A DNA stretch of 13,034 nt. Origin: Stenotrophomonas maltophilia. GTDB taxonomy: Bacteria; Pseudomonadota; Gammaproteobacteria; Xanthomonadales; Xanthomonadaceae. Each line of letters begins with the position of its first letter. Position 1 is the first letter of the stretch. The position numbers were made by a program, and so were the translations under genes. Of this stretch, positions 1 to 7,156 are shown piece after piece. The stretch is taken from the NCBI GenBank assembly GCA_002387845.1, contig DGLB01000003.1, positions 42,437-55,470 of the forward strand, written 5' to 3'. The notes beneath the pieces are model-generated. The model worked only from the letters and a program-made list of their open reading frames with translations, did not search any database and was not told where the DNA came from.

Positions 1-101
1 ACCCCGGCACGCCCCAGACAGAAGGTCGGTGGTCAGCGAAGATCAAAATCGACGCGTGTCACCGGTGGGATACGCCACGTAATCCACCCCGGCGAGCAGG
101 C

Positions 102-132
102 AAAAAAACCACGGCCCCGAAGGGCCGTGGTT
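102..132 (-). terminator. Intrinsic terminator of the TonB-dependent receptor gene
   Basis: A perfect 11-bp stem (107-117 paired with 122-132) with a 4-nt loop at 118-121 is followed, read on the minus strand, by a run of Ts (plus-strand A tract 102-108). It begins 24 bp after the receptor stop codon. This is a textbook Rho-independent terminator. Positions 1-101 beyond it show no gene I can support. Confidence 0.9.
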
Positions 133-156
133 GTCGTGCGGTTACAGCGCGATGGA

Positions 157-3075
157 TCAGAAGCGCTGCTGGTACTTCATGTACACGAAACGACCGATGT
201 CGTAGCCGCCGTAGTACGAGAAGGCCGAGTTCGGCTTGCTGTACATGATCGGGCCGTACTTCTCGAACACGTTGTTGGCACCGACCGCGATGGTGGCGTC
301 CCACGGCAGGCTGTAGCGGAACTGCACGTCGTGGAAGGTGACCGAACCACGCTCGTTGTAGCTGCGCCGGCCGGTGTACCACGGGGCGTATTGCACCGGA
401 TCGGAGCACTCGTTGAAGTACTGCGTCGGGTTGGTGCACTGCTCCTTCACGCCGGAGTAGTAACGCGCGGTCCAGCTGGCGCCAAAGTTGCCCAGGTCGT
501 AACCCAGCACCAGGTTCGAACGCACGCGGAACGCGCTGCCGATCCCGTTGGTCACGATCGGAACGCTGCTGCTGTCGTTGGTGGTGCGGTAGGTGGCGCT
601 GGAAACGTAGGTGGTCGCCGAGTTGATCATGAACTTGCCGAAGCCGGTGTCCAGGCGGTAGCTGAGGTCCAGATCGTAGCCTTCGGTTTCCATGAAGCCC
701 GCATTGCGGTTGCCGAACTTCAGGTTGGTCACGATGCCGGTGACCGGGTCACGGTCAAAGCGGGTGCAGCGGGATGCAATGCCCTGCTCGTAGCAGTCGC
801 GCAGGATCAGGGTCGGCGTATCGGCAATGATGGTGTTGTCGATGCGGATCTTCCACCAGTCCAGCGAGGCGTTGAAGCCCTGGATGAAACTCGGGCTCCA
901 GACCAGGCCCAGGGTCTTGCTGGTGGAGGTTTCCGGGGTCAGCAGCGGGTTGGAGCCCGAGGTGAACGGCACCGGCGTGGCGTCGGTGGCGTTGTTCACC
1001 GGCTGGTTGCCCTGGCGCAGCTGGCGGAAGGTGTCCGCGTTGGCGATGTCCTGGGCGCAGCGGCTGCGGACCGCAGCGTTGGAACCGGACGAACCGAAGC
1101 GCACGTCACACGGATCGCTGAACTGCGCGAAGGTTTCCGAGCCACCACCGAACAGGTCGCTGATGGTCGGGGCGCGGAAGCCTTCAGCCCAGGTACCACG
1201 CACCAGCAGCGAGTCGATCGGCTTCCACTTGAAACCGAACTTGCTGTTCAGCGTGTTGCCGAAGGTGTCGTAGTCCGAGAAGCGGGTCGCACCGTTGAAG
1301 GTCAGTTCCTTCGCGCCCGGGAGGTCGGCCAGCACCGGCACGTTCAGTTCCAGGTACGCTTCATTGACGGTGTAGTCGCCACCGGTCGGGCCAGCGGCCA
1401 GGTTGGTGGTCGCGCCGGTCTGGGCCAGCGGATCCGGCAGGTACTTGCCCACTTCCTTGCGGTTTTCCACGCCGAAGGCGAAGCCCAGGTCACCGGCCGG
1501 CAGGGTCACGATGCTGCCGGCGATGTTGGCGAAGAAGTTCTTCGAGGTGGTCTGGCCCTTGGTGACTTCTTCCGGGAACAGCCACGCCTGCAGTTCTTCA
1601 TTGCCGTACAGACCGTTTGCGGCGGTGGTGCCGTACGGGACCAGCGGGTTCCACGGCTTGCAGGACTCGAGCGAGATCGGGGCCGCGGCGGTACCGCACT
1701 GAACCACGCCCTGGGCGTTGAGGAACGACGGACCCACGCCGCCGGCGACGCGCGCCTTGTGCAGGTTGCCGGTGGCGACCGATTCCAGCTCGTTGCGGTT
1801 GTACTGGTAGCCCACTTCCCAGTCGAAGTAGCGCTCGCCGATGTCGAACGAACCGTCGAACGACGCCACCGCACGGTAGGTCTTCAGCTCGCTGGTGGTG
1901 ACGCGCGGGATTTCCCAGGTACGGCGGTTCCAGGCCACCGCGGTCGGGGTGGCATAGCCATGCTGGTTGCCGAACGGGTTGAAGTAGCTGTTCACCGACA
2001 TCGAGCCGATGCCGGCGGTGCTCGACTGCAGCGGGTAGCCGGCGATCTGACGGCTCGACTCGCGCTCGTTGTAGCCCAGTTCGGTACGGAAGTTGATGTT
2101 GTCGGTGATCGCGAAGCGACCATCGAAGTACACCGAGCTGCGCTTGACCGGGTACATCACGTGCATCTGGTCGTTGGCGTTGCTGACGTCGCCGGTGAAC
2201 GGCGTGGTGTCGGTCAGGTGGTAGTTGCCCGGCAGGGTCGGGTCGGCACCGCGGTTGAGCGAGTAACCGCAACCCGCGGTGGCGGTGCAACCCGGGCCAC
2301 GCAGACCGGTGAACTGGCCGTACTGGCTCAGGGTGGTCCAGTTGGTGGCATCGTTGGGGTGACGGTCGGTCATGCCGTACTGGCTGAACCCGCGGTCACG
2401 CGCCCACACGCCCTTTTCTTCGGCGTGCTCGGCCGACAGGGTCAGCGAAATGCGGTCGTTGCTCCAGCCGGTCACCACGTCAAAGCGGGAGCGTGCGCCG
2501 TCGCCCTGGCTGTACTGGCCGTGGTAGGCGTTGACGGTGGTGCCGGTCACGTTGCTGCGGGTGATGATGTTGACCACGCCGGCCATCGCGTCCGAGCCGT
2601 AGATGGCCGACGCACCGTCCTTCAGCACTTCAATGCGTTCCACCGCCGACACCGGCAGGGTGGACACGTCCTGGTAACCGGACGTGCTGATGCCCAGGCG
2701 CTTGCCGTTGACCAGCACCAGCGTGCGCTGGGTGCCCAGGTTGCGCATGTCGACGTAGGTACCACCGGCGTTCTCACCCGCGGTCAGCGCGTTGGCGCGG
2801 CTGATGGTCGGGCTGCCCATGGCGGTGACGTTCTGCAGGATGTCGGCCACCGAGCTGAAGCCCTGCTTCTCGATGTCGGTGCGGCTGATCGCGAACACCG
2901 GCTGGGCGGTTTCCAGGTCCACGGTGCGGATGCGCGAACCGGTGATCTCGATGCGGTCCAGGTTGGTGGTGTTGGTGGTGTCCTGCGCCATGGCCGGGGC
3001 GGCCACCAGGCCGGCGGTTCCCGCCACCAGGGCAAAGCGGATCGCCTGCCCCAGTACGTTGGTACGTGAATTCAT
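157..3075 (-). CDS. TonB-dependent outer-membrane receptor, substrate unknown
   Basis: A 972-residue gated outer-membrane transporter, energised by TonB-ExbB-ExbD, that would import a large or scarce ligand such as a metal chelate, peptide or glycan. Residues 1-30 form a signal peptide ending APAMA, with cleavage before Q31. A TonB-box-like segment (DRIEITGSR, residues 40-48) follows. The plug spans roughly residues 50-175 (VLVNGKR, VERIEVLKDGASAIYGSDAMAGVVNIITR), and the rest is beta-barrel ending in a terminal Phe (QQRF), as outer-membrane insertion requires. I chose the ATG at 3075 because it gives a clean signal peptide and is preceded by a GA-rich Shine-Dalgarno; the reading frame stays open to 3183, but that extension runs through the leader hairpins. 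All ten cysteines fall into five close pairs, which suggests disulfide-stapled extracellular loops. The gene is monocistronic, with its own terminator. I saw no Fur box, so iron control is not supported. The substrate cannot be read from the sequence. Confidence 0.93.
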   Translation of the reverse strand: MNSRTNVLGQAIRFALVAGTAGLVAAPAMAQDTTNTTNLDRIEITGSRIRTVDLETAQPVFAISRTDIEKQGFSSVADILQNVTAMGSPTISRANALTAGENAGGTYVDMRNLGTQRTLVLVNGKRLGISTSGYQDVSTLPVSAVERIEVLKDGASAIYGSDAMAGVVNIITRSNVTGTTVNAYHGQYSQGDGARSRFDVVTGWSNDRISLTLSAEHAEEKGVWARDRGFSQYGMTDRHPNDATNWTTLSQYGQFTGLRGPGCTATAGCGYSLNRGADPTLPGNYHLTDTTPFTGDVSNANDQMHVMYPVKRSSVYFDGRFAITDNINFRTELGYNERESSRQIAGYPLQSSTAGIGSMSVNSYFNPFGNQHGYATPTAVAWNRRTWEIPRVTTSELKTYRAVASFDGSFDIGERYFDWEVGYQYNRNELESVATGNLHKARVAGGVGPSFLNAQGVVQCGTAAAPISLESCKPWNPLVPYGTTAANGLYGNEELQAWLFPEEVTKGQTTSKNFFANIAGSIVTLPAGDLGFAFGVENRKEVGKYLPDPLAQTGATTNLAAGPTGGDYTVNEAYLELNVPVLADLPGAKELTFNGATRFSDYDTFGNTLNSKFGFKWKPIDSLLVRGTWAEGFRAPTISDLFGGGSETFAQFSDPCDVRFGSSGSNAAVRSRCAQDIANADTFRQLRQGNQPVNNATDATPVPFTSGSNPLLTPETSTSKTLGLVWSPSFIQGFNASLDWWKIRIDNTIIADTPTLILRDCYEQGIASRCTRFDRDPVTGIVTNLKFGNRNAGFMETEGYDLDLSYRLDTGFGKFMINSATTYVSSATYRTTNDSSSVPIVTNGIGSAFRVRSNLVLGYDLGNFGASWTARYYSGVKEQCTNPTQYFNECSDPVQYAPWYTGRRSYNERGSVTFHDVQFRYSLPWDATIAVGANNVFEKYGPIMYSKPNSAFSYYGGYDIGRFVYMKYQQRF

Positions 3076-3080
3076 GAAGG

Positions 3081-3091
3081 CTCTCTCTCTC
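3081..3091 (-). promoter_or_regulatory. GA-repeat ribosome binding site of the receptor gene
   Basis: Read on the minus strand this is a GAGAGAGAGAG run ending 5 nt before the ATG at 3075. Several registers of GAG/AGAG could pair with the 16S rRNA tail, so the repeat serves as the Shine-Dalgarno and supports this start. Confidence 0.6.
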
Positions 3092-3115
3092 GTTTGAATC
3101 TGGATCAAAAGAGGT

Positions 3116-3172
3116 GGCGGGGTTCCCAAGTACCCCGCCTCCCCGAAAAACCAGCCGCCAAGTGAGGCTGGT
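3116..3172 (-). promoter_or_regulatory. Twin hairpins in the receptor mRNA leader
   Basis: Two stem-loops lie between the likely promoter and the start codon. The promoter-proximal one has a 7-bp stem (3166-3172 with 3150-3156) and is followed on the minus strand by TTTT, so it resembles a small intrinsic terminator or attenuator. The second has a perfect 8-bp GC-rich stem (3132-3139 with 3116-3123). Both loops carry ACTTGG: the loops read TCACTTGGC and ACTTGGGA. The structure is seen directly; a regulatory role is inferred. No known riboswitch class was recognised. Confidence 0.5.
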
Positions 3173-3178
3173 GTCTCG

Positions 3179-3208
3179 ATCATTGTCCGCTCGTTAATCA
3201 GTTGTAAA
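3179..3208 (-). promoter_or_regulatory. Candidate promoter of the receptor gene
   Basis: On the minus strand TTTACA (3208-3203, 5 of 6 to the -35 consensus) is followed after 18 nt by AATGAT (3184-3179, 4 of 6 to the -10). Transcription would start near 3172, at the foot of the first leader hairpin. A competing pair further upstream (TTGTTT, 17 nt, AATGAT) also exists, so the assignment is tentative. Confidence 0.3.
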
Positions 3209-3210
3209 GC

Positions 3211-3245
3211 GTTTGTTCATCATTTTTCACGATGAAGTAACAAAC
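3211..3245. promoter_or_regulatory. Dyad (possible operator) upstream of the receptor gene
   Basis: GTTTGTTCATC at 3211-3221 is the inverted complement of GATGAA plus AACAAAC at 3231-3245, with a 2-nt bulge at 3237-3238 and a 9-nt centre. A third arm, GTTTGT, recurs at 3272-3277. Between them lies a small palindrome, ATTCT-TCGG-AGAAT, at 3253-3266. The cluster lies directly upstream of the candidate -35, where an activator or repressor would bind. The cognate regulator is unknown. Confidence 0.4.
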
Positions 3246-3376
3246 AAGAGAAATTCTTCGGAGAATCAACAGTTTGTGATGATTGCGTGAAATTTCTTGT
3301 GTGTCCAGATGTGTCGCACTGTGTGGACTTGGTGCAATGCACAATGAAAACTGCGCGGTCCCAAGCCCCGCGCAAT

Positions 3377-3403
3377 AAAAAAAACCCGGCCGGAGCCGGG
3401 TTT
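3377..3403 (-). terminator. Intrinsic terminator of the phoB-phoR-ppk-ppx operon
   Basis: A perfect 9-bp stem (3382-3390 with 3395-3403), a 4-nt loop and, on the minus strand, a run of eight Ts (plus-strand A tract 3377-3384). It starts 39 bp after the ppx stop codon, closes the operon and insulates the receptor gene downstream. Confidence 0.92.
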
Positions 3404-3442
3404 GGAGGTTCAGTCCCAGGCGCAGCCGCGCAGGGCGTGGTG

Positions 3443-4969
3443 CTACGTGACGAAGGGGCGGAACTGCACGCCCAGCCCGGCCATGCCCTCGGCTTCGCCG
3501 AGCAGGTCCGCCCGCAGCAGCGGGCGGGCATCGATGAACGCCTGCGGCAGGATCAGCGCCAGGCGGTTGTCGTCGGCGGTCAGTTCCAGTGCCGGCAATG
3601 GGGTGTCTTCATGCGCGCGGTTGAGCAGAACGGCCAGTCGCAGCAGGGCGGTCATGCGTCGGGCCGGCAGCAGCAGACGTTCGGGCAGGGCGTCGAACGC
3701 CGTTTTGGACACGTTGCGGCGGTGGCTGCGCACCATCGCTGCCAGCAGCTGCTGCTCCTGGCGCGAGAAGCCGGCAATGTCCGAATTCTCCAGCACGTAA
3801 CTACCATGCACGTGGTAGCCGCTGTGGGCGATCATCAGCCCCAGCTCGTGCAGGCGCGCTGCCCAGCCCAGCATCCGGGCATCGTCGGCGTCCAGTTTCC
3901 AGCGGTCTTCCACCTGCGCCAGCAGGTCCAGCGCGGTGCTTTCCACCCGCGCCGCCTGCGCGGTGTCGATGCCGTAGCGCAGGGTCAGTGCGTCAACCGA
4001 TTCGTCACGCAGGTCGTTCTCGCTGGCACGGCCCAGGATGTCGTACAGAATGCCCTCGCGCATCGCTGCCTTGCTGACCAGCAACTTCTGCAGCCCCAGC
4101 GCCTGGAATGCGGCTTCCAGCACCAGGATGCCGCCGGCGATGATCGGCCGCCGTTCGGCCGACAGCCCCGGCAGGTTGATGTCCTCGATCTTCTTGGCTT
4201 TAAGCAGTTCGTCGCGCAGCTGCGGCAGGGCCTCGGCGGTGATCGCGCCCTTGCTCAGCTTCATGCTGGCGCAGATCTCGCTGATCGCCTTGTGGGTGCC
4301 CGAGGAACCCAGGGCTTCCTGCCAGCCCAGCGCACGGTACTTGGTTGCGAACTGCTGGAACTCGGCACCGATTTCGGTCAGGGCGTCCTTCCAGCGTCGC
4401 TTGCTGAGCTTGCCGCCCGGGAAGAAGCGCCGCGTGCTGGCAATGCAGCCGGCCTGCAGGCTTTCACGTTCCAGCGTCTGCATGCCCTGGCCGATGATGA
4501 ATTCGGTGGAGCCGCCGCCGATGTCGATCACCAGGCGGCGCTGGTCGGGCTTGGGCGGCTGCGCGTGGGCCACGCCCAGATAGATCAGACGGGCTTCTTC
4601 GCGCCCGCTCACCACTTCAATGGCATAGCCCAGCGCGGTTTCCGCCGGCATCAGGAAGGCCTGCGGCGAACGCAGCTGGCGGACCGTATTGGTGGCCAGG
4701 GCACGCACCCGGGTGGCGGGAATACCGCGCAGGCGCTGCCCGAACCGGGCCAGGCATTCCAGCGCACGCTGGCGCGCTTCCGCGGACAGGCCGCCCTTGC
4801 CATCCAGGCCGTCGGCCATGCGCACGGTTTCGCGCAGCCGGTCCACCACCCGCAACTGCCCGAGCGTGTAGCGCGCGATGACCATGTGGAAACTGTTGGA
4901 ACCCAGGTCAATGGCGGCGAGCAGGTCGCCATCCTGCAGGGCGGGCGGAGTCGTGGAGGTATGCGGCAT
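3443..4969 (-). CDS. ppx: Exopolyphosphatase (Ppx/GppA family)
   Basis: A 508-residue cytoplasmic enzyme that removes orthophosphate from polyphosphate ends; GppA-type members also hydrolyse pppGpp. It has the ASKHA phosphatase fold: the phosphate-1 loop is DLGSNSFHMV (residues 21-30), the likely catalytic glutamates are in SGREEARL (121-128), and the phosphate-2 motif is DIGGGSTEF (149-157). The C-terminal HD-like half carries HELG (374-377) and the H-rich HSGYHVHGSYVLE segment (382-394). Its length matches E. coli Ppx (about 513). The position next to ppk and the close resemblance of the N-terminus to Ppx favour Ppx over GppA. It is the last gene of the operon, 102 bp after ppk, with twin hairpins in between. 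Its ATG lacks an obvious Shine-Dalgarno, so translation may be weak or depend on upstream structure. Confidence 0.93.
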   Translation of the reverse strand: MPHTSTTPPALQDGDLLAAIDLGSNSFHMVIARYTLGQLRVVDRLRETVRMADGLDGKGGLSAEARQRALECLARFGQRLRGIPATRVRALATNTVRQLRSPQAFLMPAETALGYAIEVVSGREEARLIYLGVAHAQPPKPDQRRLVIDIGGGSTEFIIGQGMQTLERESLQAGCIASTRRFFPGGKLSKRRWKDALTEIGAEFQQFATKYRALGWQEALGSSGTHKAISEICASMKLSKGAITAEALPQLRDELLKAKKIEDINLPGLSAERRPIIAGGILVLEAAFQALGLQKLLVSKAAMREGILYDILGRASENDLRDESVDALTLRYGIDTAQAARVESTALDLLAQVEDRWKLDADDARMLGWAARLHELGLMIAHSGYHVHGSYVLENSDIAGFSRQEQQLLAAMVRSHRRNVSKTAFDALPERLLLPARRMTALLRLAVLLNRAHEDTPLPALELTADDNRLALILPQAFIDARPLLRADLLGEAEGMAGLGVQFRPFVT

Positions 4970-5024
4970 GTCGGAATGGTAGCCGAAGCGGGGGCGCGCT
5001 CGTCACCGCGCGGTCTTCACATGA

Positions 5025-5080
5025 GGACGTTGCGACCATCGGTCGCAACGTCCGGGTTGTAAACGCGATGTTTACAACCC
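5025..5080 (-). promoter_or_regulatory. Two abutting perfect hairpins at the ppk-ppx junction
   Basis: One hairpin pairs GGACGTTGCGACC (5025-5037) with 5041-5053: 13 perfect base pairs and a 3-nt loop. The other begins at the very next base and pairs GGGTTGTAAAC (5054-5064) with 5070-5080: 11 perfect base pairs and a 5-nt loop. The second includes the ppk stop codon (5072-5074). Neither has a T tract on either strand, so these are not ordinary terminators. They may stabilise the ppk mRNA end or lower ppx expression, or bind a protein. The function is inferred. Confidence 0.6.
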
Positions 5081-7156
5081 TTGCATCAACGCCATCTGCG
5101 CCGAATGCGGCGGCTCGTCGTGGCCGGGCACGCATTTGCGGTACTCACCGTCGGCGTGCAGTTCCCAGGCGTTGAGGTTGTCGTCCAGGTAGTTCTGCAG
5201 CACCTCGCGGTATACCCGGCGGGCCAGCTCCGGGTCCAGGACCGGGAAGCAGGTTTCCACCCGGCGCAGCAGGTTGCGCTCCAGCCAGTCGGCGCTGGCG
5301 CAGTAAAGCTCGGACGCGCCGTCGTTGCCGAACCAGTACACCCGGCTGTGTTCCAGGAAGCGGCCGACGATCGAGCGCACCCGGATGTTGTCCGACACCC
5401 CGGGCACGCCCGGGCGCAGCGTGCAGGCACCGCGCACGATCAGGTCGATCTGGACGCCGGCCTGTGACGCGGCGTACAGCGCACGCACCACCTGCGGTTC
5501 GTTCAAGGCATTCATCTTGGCGATGATCCGCCCCGGGCGGCCACTGGCGGCCAGGCGCATCTCACGTTCGATCTTCTGCAGCAGCCCGTTGTGCAGGGTG
5601 AACGGCGACTGCAGCAGGCGCTTCAGCCGCGTCTTCGGTGCCAGCCCCGACAGCTGCTGGAACAACAGGTGCACGTCATTGCCGATGTCGGCATCGGCGG
5701 TGATCAGGCTCAGGTCGGTGTACGCCCGTGCCGTGCCGCTGTGGTAGTTGCCGGTGCCCAGGTGCACGTAGCGGCGCAGCTTGCGGCCTTCGCGGCGCAC
5801 GATCAGCAGCATCTTGGCATGGGTCTTGAAGCCCACCACGCCATACACCACCTGTACGCCCGCCTCCTGCAGACGGTCGGCAAGCCCCAGGTTGGCTTCC
5901 TCGTCGAAGCGCGCACGCAGTTCCACCACCACGGTGACATCCTTGCCGTTGCGCGCGGCCTGGATCAGCGCATCGACAATCTGCGAGTCCTTGCCGGTGC
6001 GGTACAGGGTCTGCTTGATCGCCAGTACGTTGGGGTCCACGGCGGCCTGCTTGATCAGGTCCAGTACCGCGGTGAACGCATCGAAGGGGTGGTGCAGCAG
6101 CACGTCCTTGTGCGCGACGATGTCAAAAATGCCGTCCGCATCACGAAGGGCGCGCGGACTCATCGGCGGGTACTTCAGGTCCGGTCGCGCCAGCAGGTCG
6201 TACAGCTGGATCACGCGGTTGAGGTTGACCGGGCCGTCAATGCGGTACACCGCATTCTCGGTCAGGCCGAAGTTCTGCAGCAGCGTGCGCACGATCTCAC
6301 GCGGGCAGTCATGGGCGATCTCCAGCCGCACCGCCGGCCGGTAGCCGCGATCCACCAGCTCATCGCGCAGGGCCAGTGCCAGGTTCTCCACTTCTTCCTC
6401 GTCGACCACCAGCTCGGAATTGCGGGTCACGCGGAACTGGTAGGCCCCCTGGACCTCCATGCCCGGGAACAGCTCGTCCACGAAGGTGGACAGCACCGAG
6501 GACAGGAACACATAGGTCTGCGCCCCGTTACCCAGTGAATCGGGCAGCTGGATGATGCGTGGCAGCGAGCGCGGCGCGCGCACGATGGCCAGGTGGCCGG
6601 CGCGACCGAACGCATCGGTGCCCTTCAGCACCACCACGATGTTCAGCGACTTGTTGAGGATCTTCGGGAACGGATGCGACGGGTCCAGGCCCAGCGGCGA
6701 CAGCACCGGCATGATCTCGTTGCGGAAGTACGCCCGCAGCCAGCGCTTCTGGCGGTGGTTCCAGGTGTGCCGGCCGAGCACGTCGATGCCGGCTTCGTGC
6801 AGGGCAGGGCGCAGGGTTTCGTTCCAGCAGCGGTACTGCTGGTCCACCAGTTCGGCGGCACGGTCGTGGATCGCGCCCAGGATCGCCTGCGGGGTCATGC
6901 CGTCCGGTGCCGGCGGCAGGCCGAACTCCTGCGCGTGACGCACGGCGGCGGCACGGATCTCGAAGAATTCGTCCAGGTTGGTGCAGGAGATGCACATGAA
7001 GCGCAGCCGCTCCAGCACCGGCACCTGCGGGTCCATGGCCTGGGCCAGCACGCGGAAGTTGAAGTCCAGCTGCGACAGCTCTCGGTTGATGTACAGCGAC
7101 GGCTCGCGCAGCGAATCGGTGTCCGTCGGCAATGCGATGGGAACAAGGGTGCTCAT
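5072..7156 (-). CDS. ppk: Polyphosphate kinase 1
   Basis: A 694-residue PPK1 that polymerises the ATP gamma-phosphate into inorganic polyphosphate, reversibly. The N-terminal helical domain begins with INRELSQLDFNFRVL (residues 23-37) and NLDEFFEIR (60-68). The catalytic half consists of two phospholipase-D-like domains. It contains IKQTLYRT (380-387), the autophosphorylated histidine in FKTHAK (H446, equivalent to E. coli H435), HLGTGNYH (465-472), and the second essential histidine in LEHSRVYWF (H603, equivalent to E. coli H592). Length is normal for the family (about 690). The ATG overlaps the phoR stop as ATGA, so translation is probably coupled to phoR. The gene therefore belongs to the PhoB-driven transcript, which makes polyphosphate synthesis responsive to phosphate starvation. 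Confidence 0.97.
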   Translation of the reverse strand: MSTLVPIALPTDTDSLREPSLYINRELSQLDFNFRVLAQAMDPQVPVLERLRFMCISCTNLDEFFEIRAAAVRHAQEFGLPPAPDGMTPQAILGAIHDRAAELVDQQYRCWNETLRPALHEAGIDVLGRHTWNHRQKRWLRAYFRNEIMPVLSPLGLDPSHPFPKILNKSLNIVVVLKGTDAFGRAGHLAIVRAPRSLPRIIQLPDSLGNGAQTYVFLSSVLSTFVDELFPGMEVQGAYQFRVTRNSELVVDEEEVENLALALRDELVDRGYRPAVRLEIAHDCPREIVRTLLQNFGLTENAVYRIDGPVNLNRVIQLYDLLARPDLKYPPMSPRALRDADGIFDIVAHKDVLLHHPFDAFTAVLDLIKQAAVDPNVLAIKQTLYRTGKDSQIVDALIQAARNGKDVTVVVELRARFDEEANLGLADRLQEAGVQVVYGVVGFKTHAKMLLIVRREGRKLRRYVHLGTGNYHSGTARAYTDLSLITADADIGNDVHLLFQQLSGLAPKTRLKRLLQSPFTLHNGLLQKIEREMRLAASGRPGRIIAKMNALNEPQVVRALYAASQAGVQIDLIVRGACTLRPGVPGVSDNIRVRSIVGRFLEHSRVYWFGNDGASELYCASADWLERNLLRRVETCFPVLDPELARRVYREVLQNYLDDNLNAWELHADGEYRKCVPGHDEPPHSAQMALMQGL

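Noticed and set aside
1..101. Possible gene end at the left edge
   Set aside because: No frame here shows a recognisable protein segment or a start/stop context, and a frame on the minus strand overlapping the receptor gene is only its shadow.
127..3069. A 980-codon open frame on the plus strand opposite the receptor gene, and similar long antisense frames opposite ppx, ppk and phoR
   Set aside because: These are antisense shadows caused by high-GC codon bias. Their products are low-complexity V/G/A/R-rich or H/Q-rich strings with no domains, while the minus-strand frames have clear families.
3076..3183. N-terminal extension of the receptor frame by 36 codons
   Set aside because: It runs through the leader hairpins and would bury the signal peptide inside the protein. 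The ATG at 3075 has the ribosome binding site and the signal peptide.
3303..3342. Small inverted repeats GTCCA/TGGAC (3303-3328) and GTGCA-A-TGCAC (3332-3342)
   Set aside because: They are too short and isolated to support an operator or RNA structure, with no gene start in a matching position.
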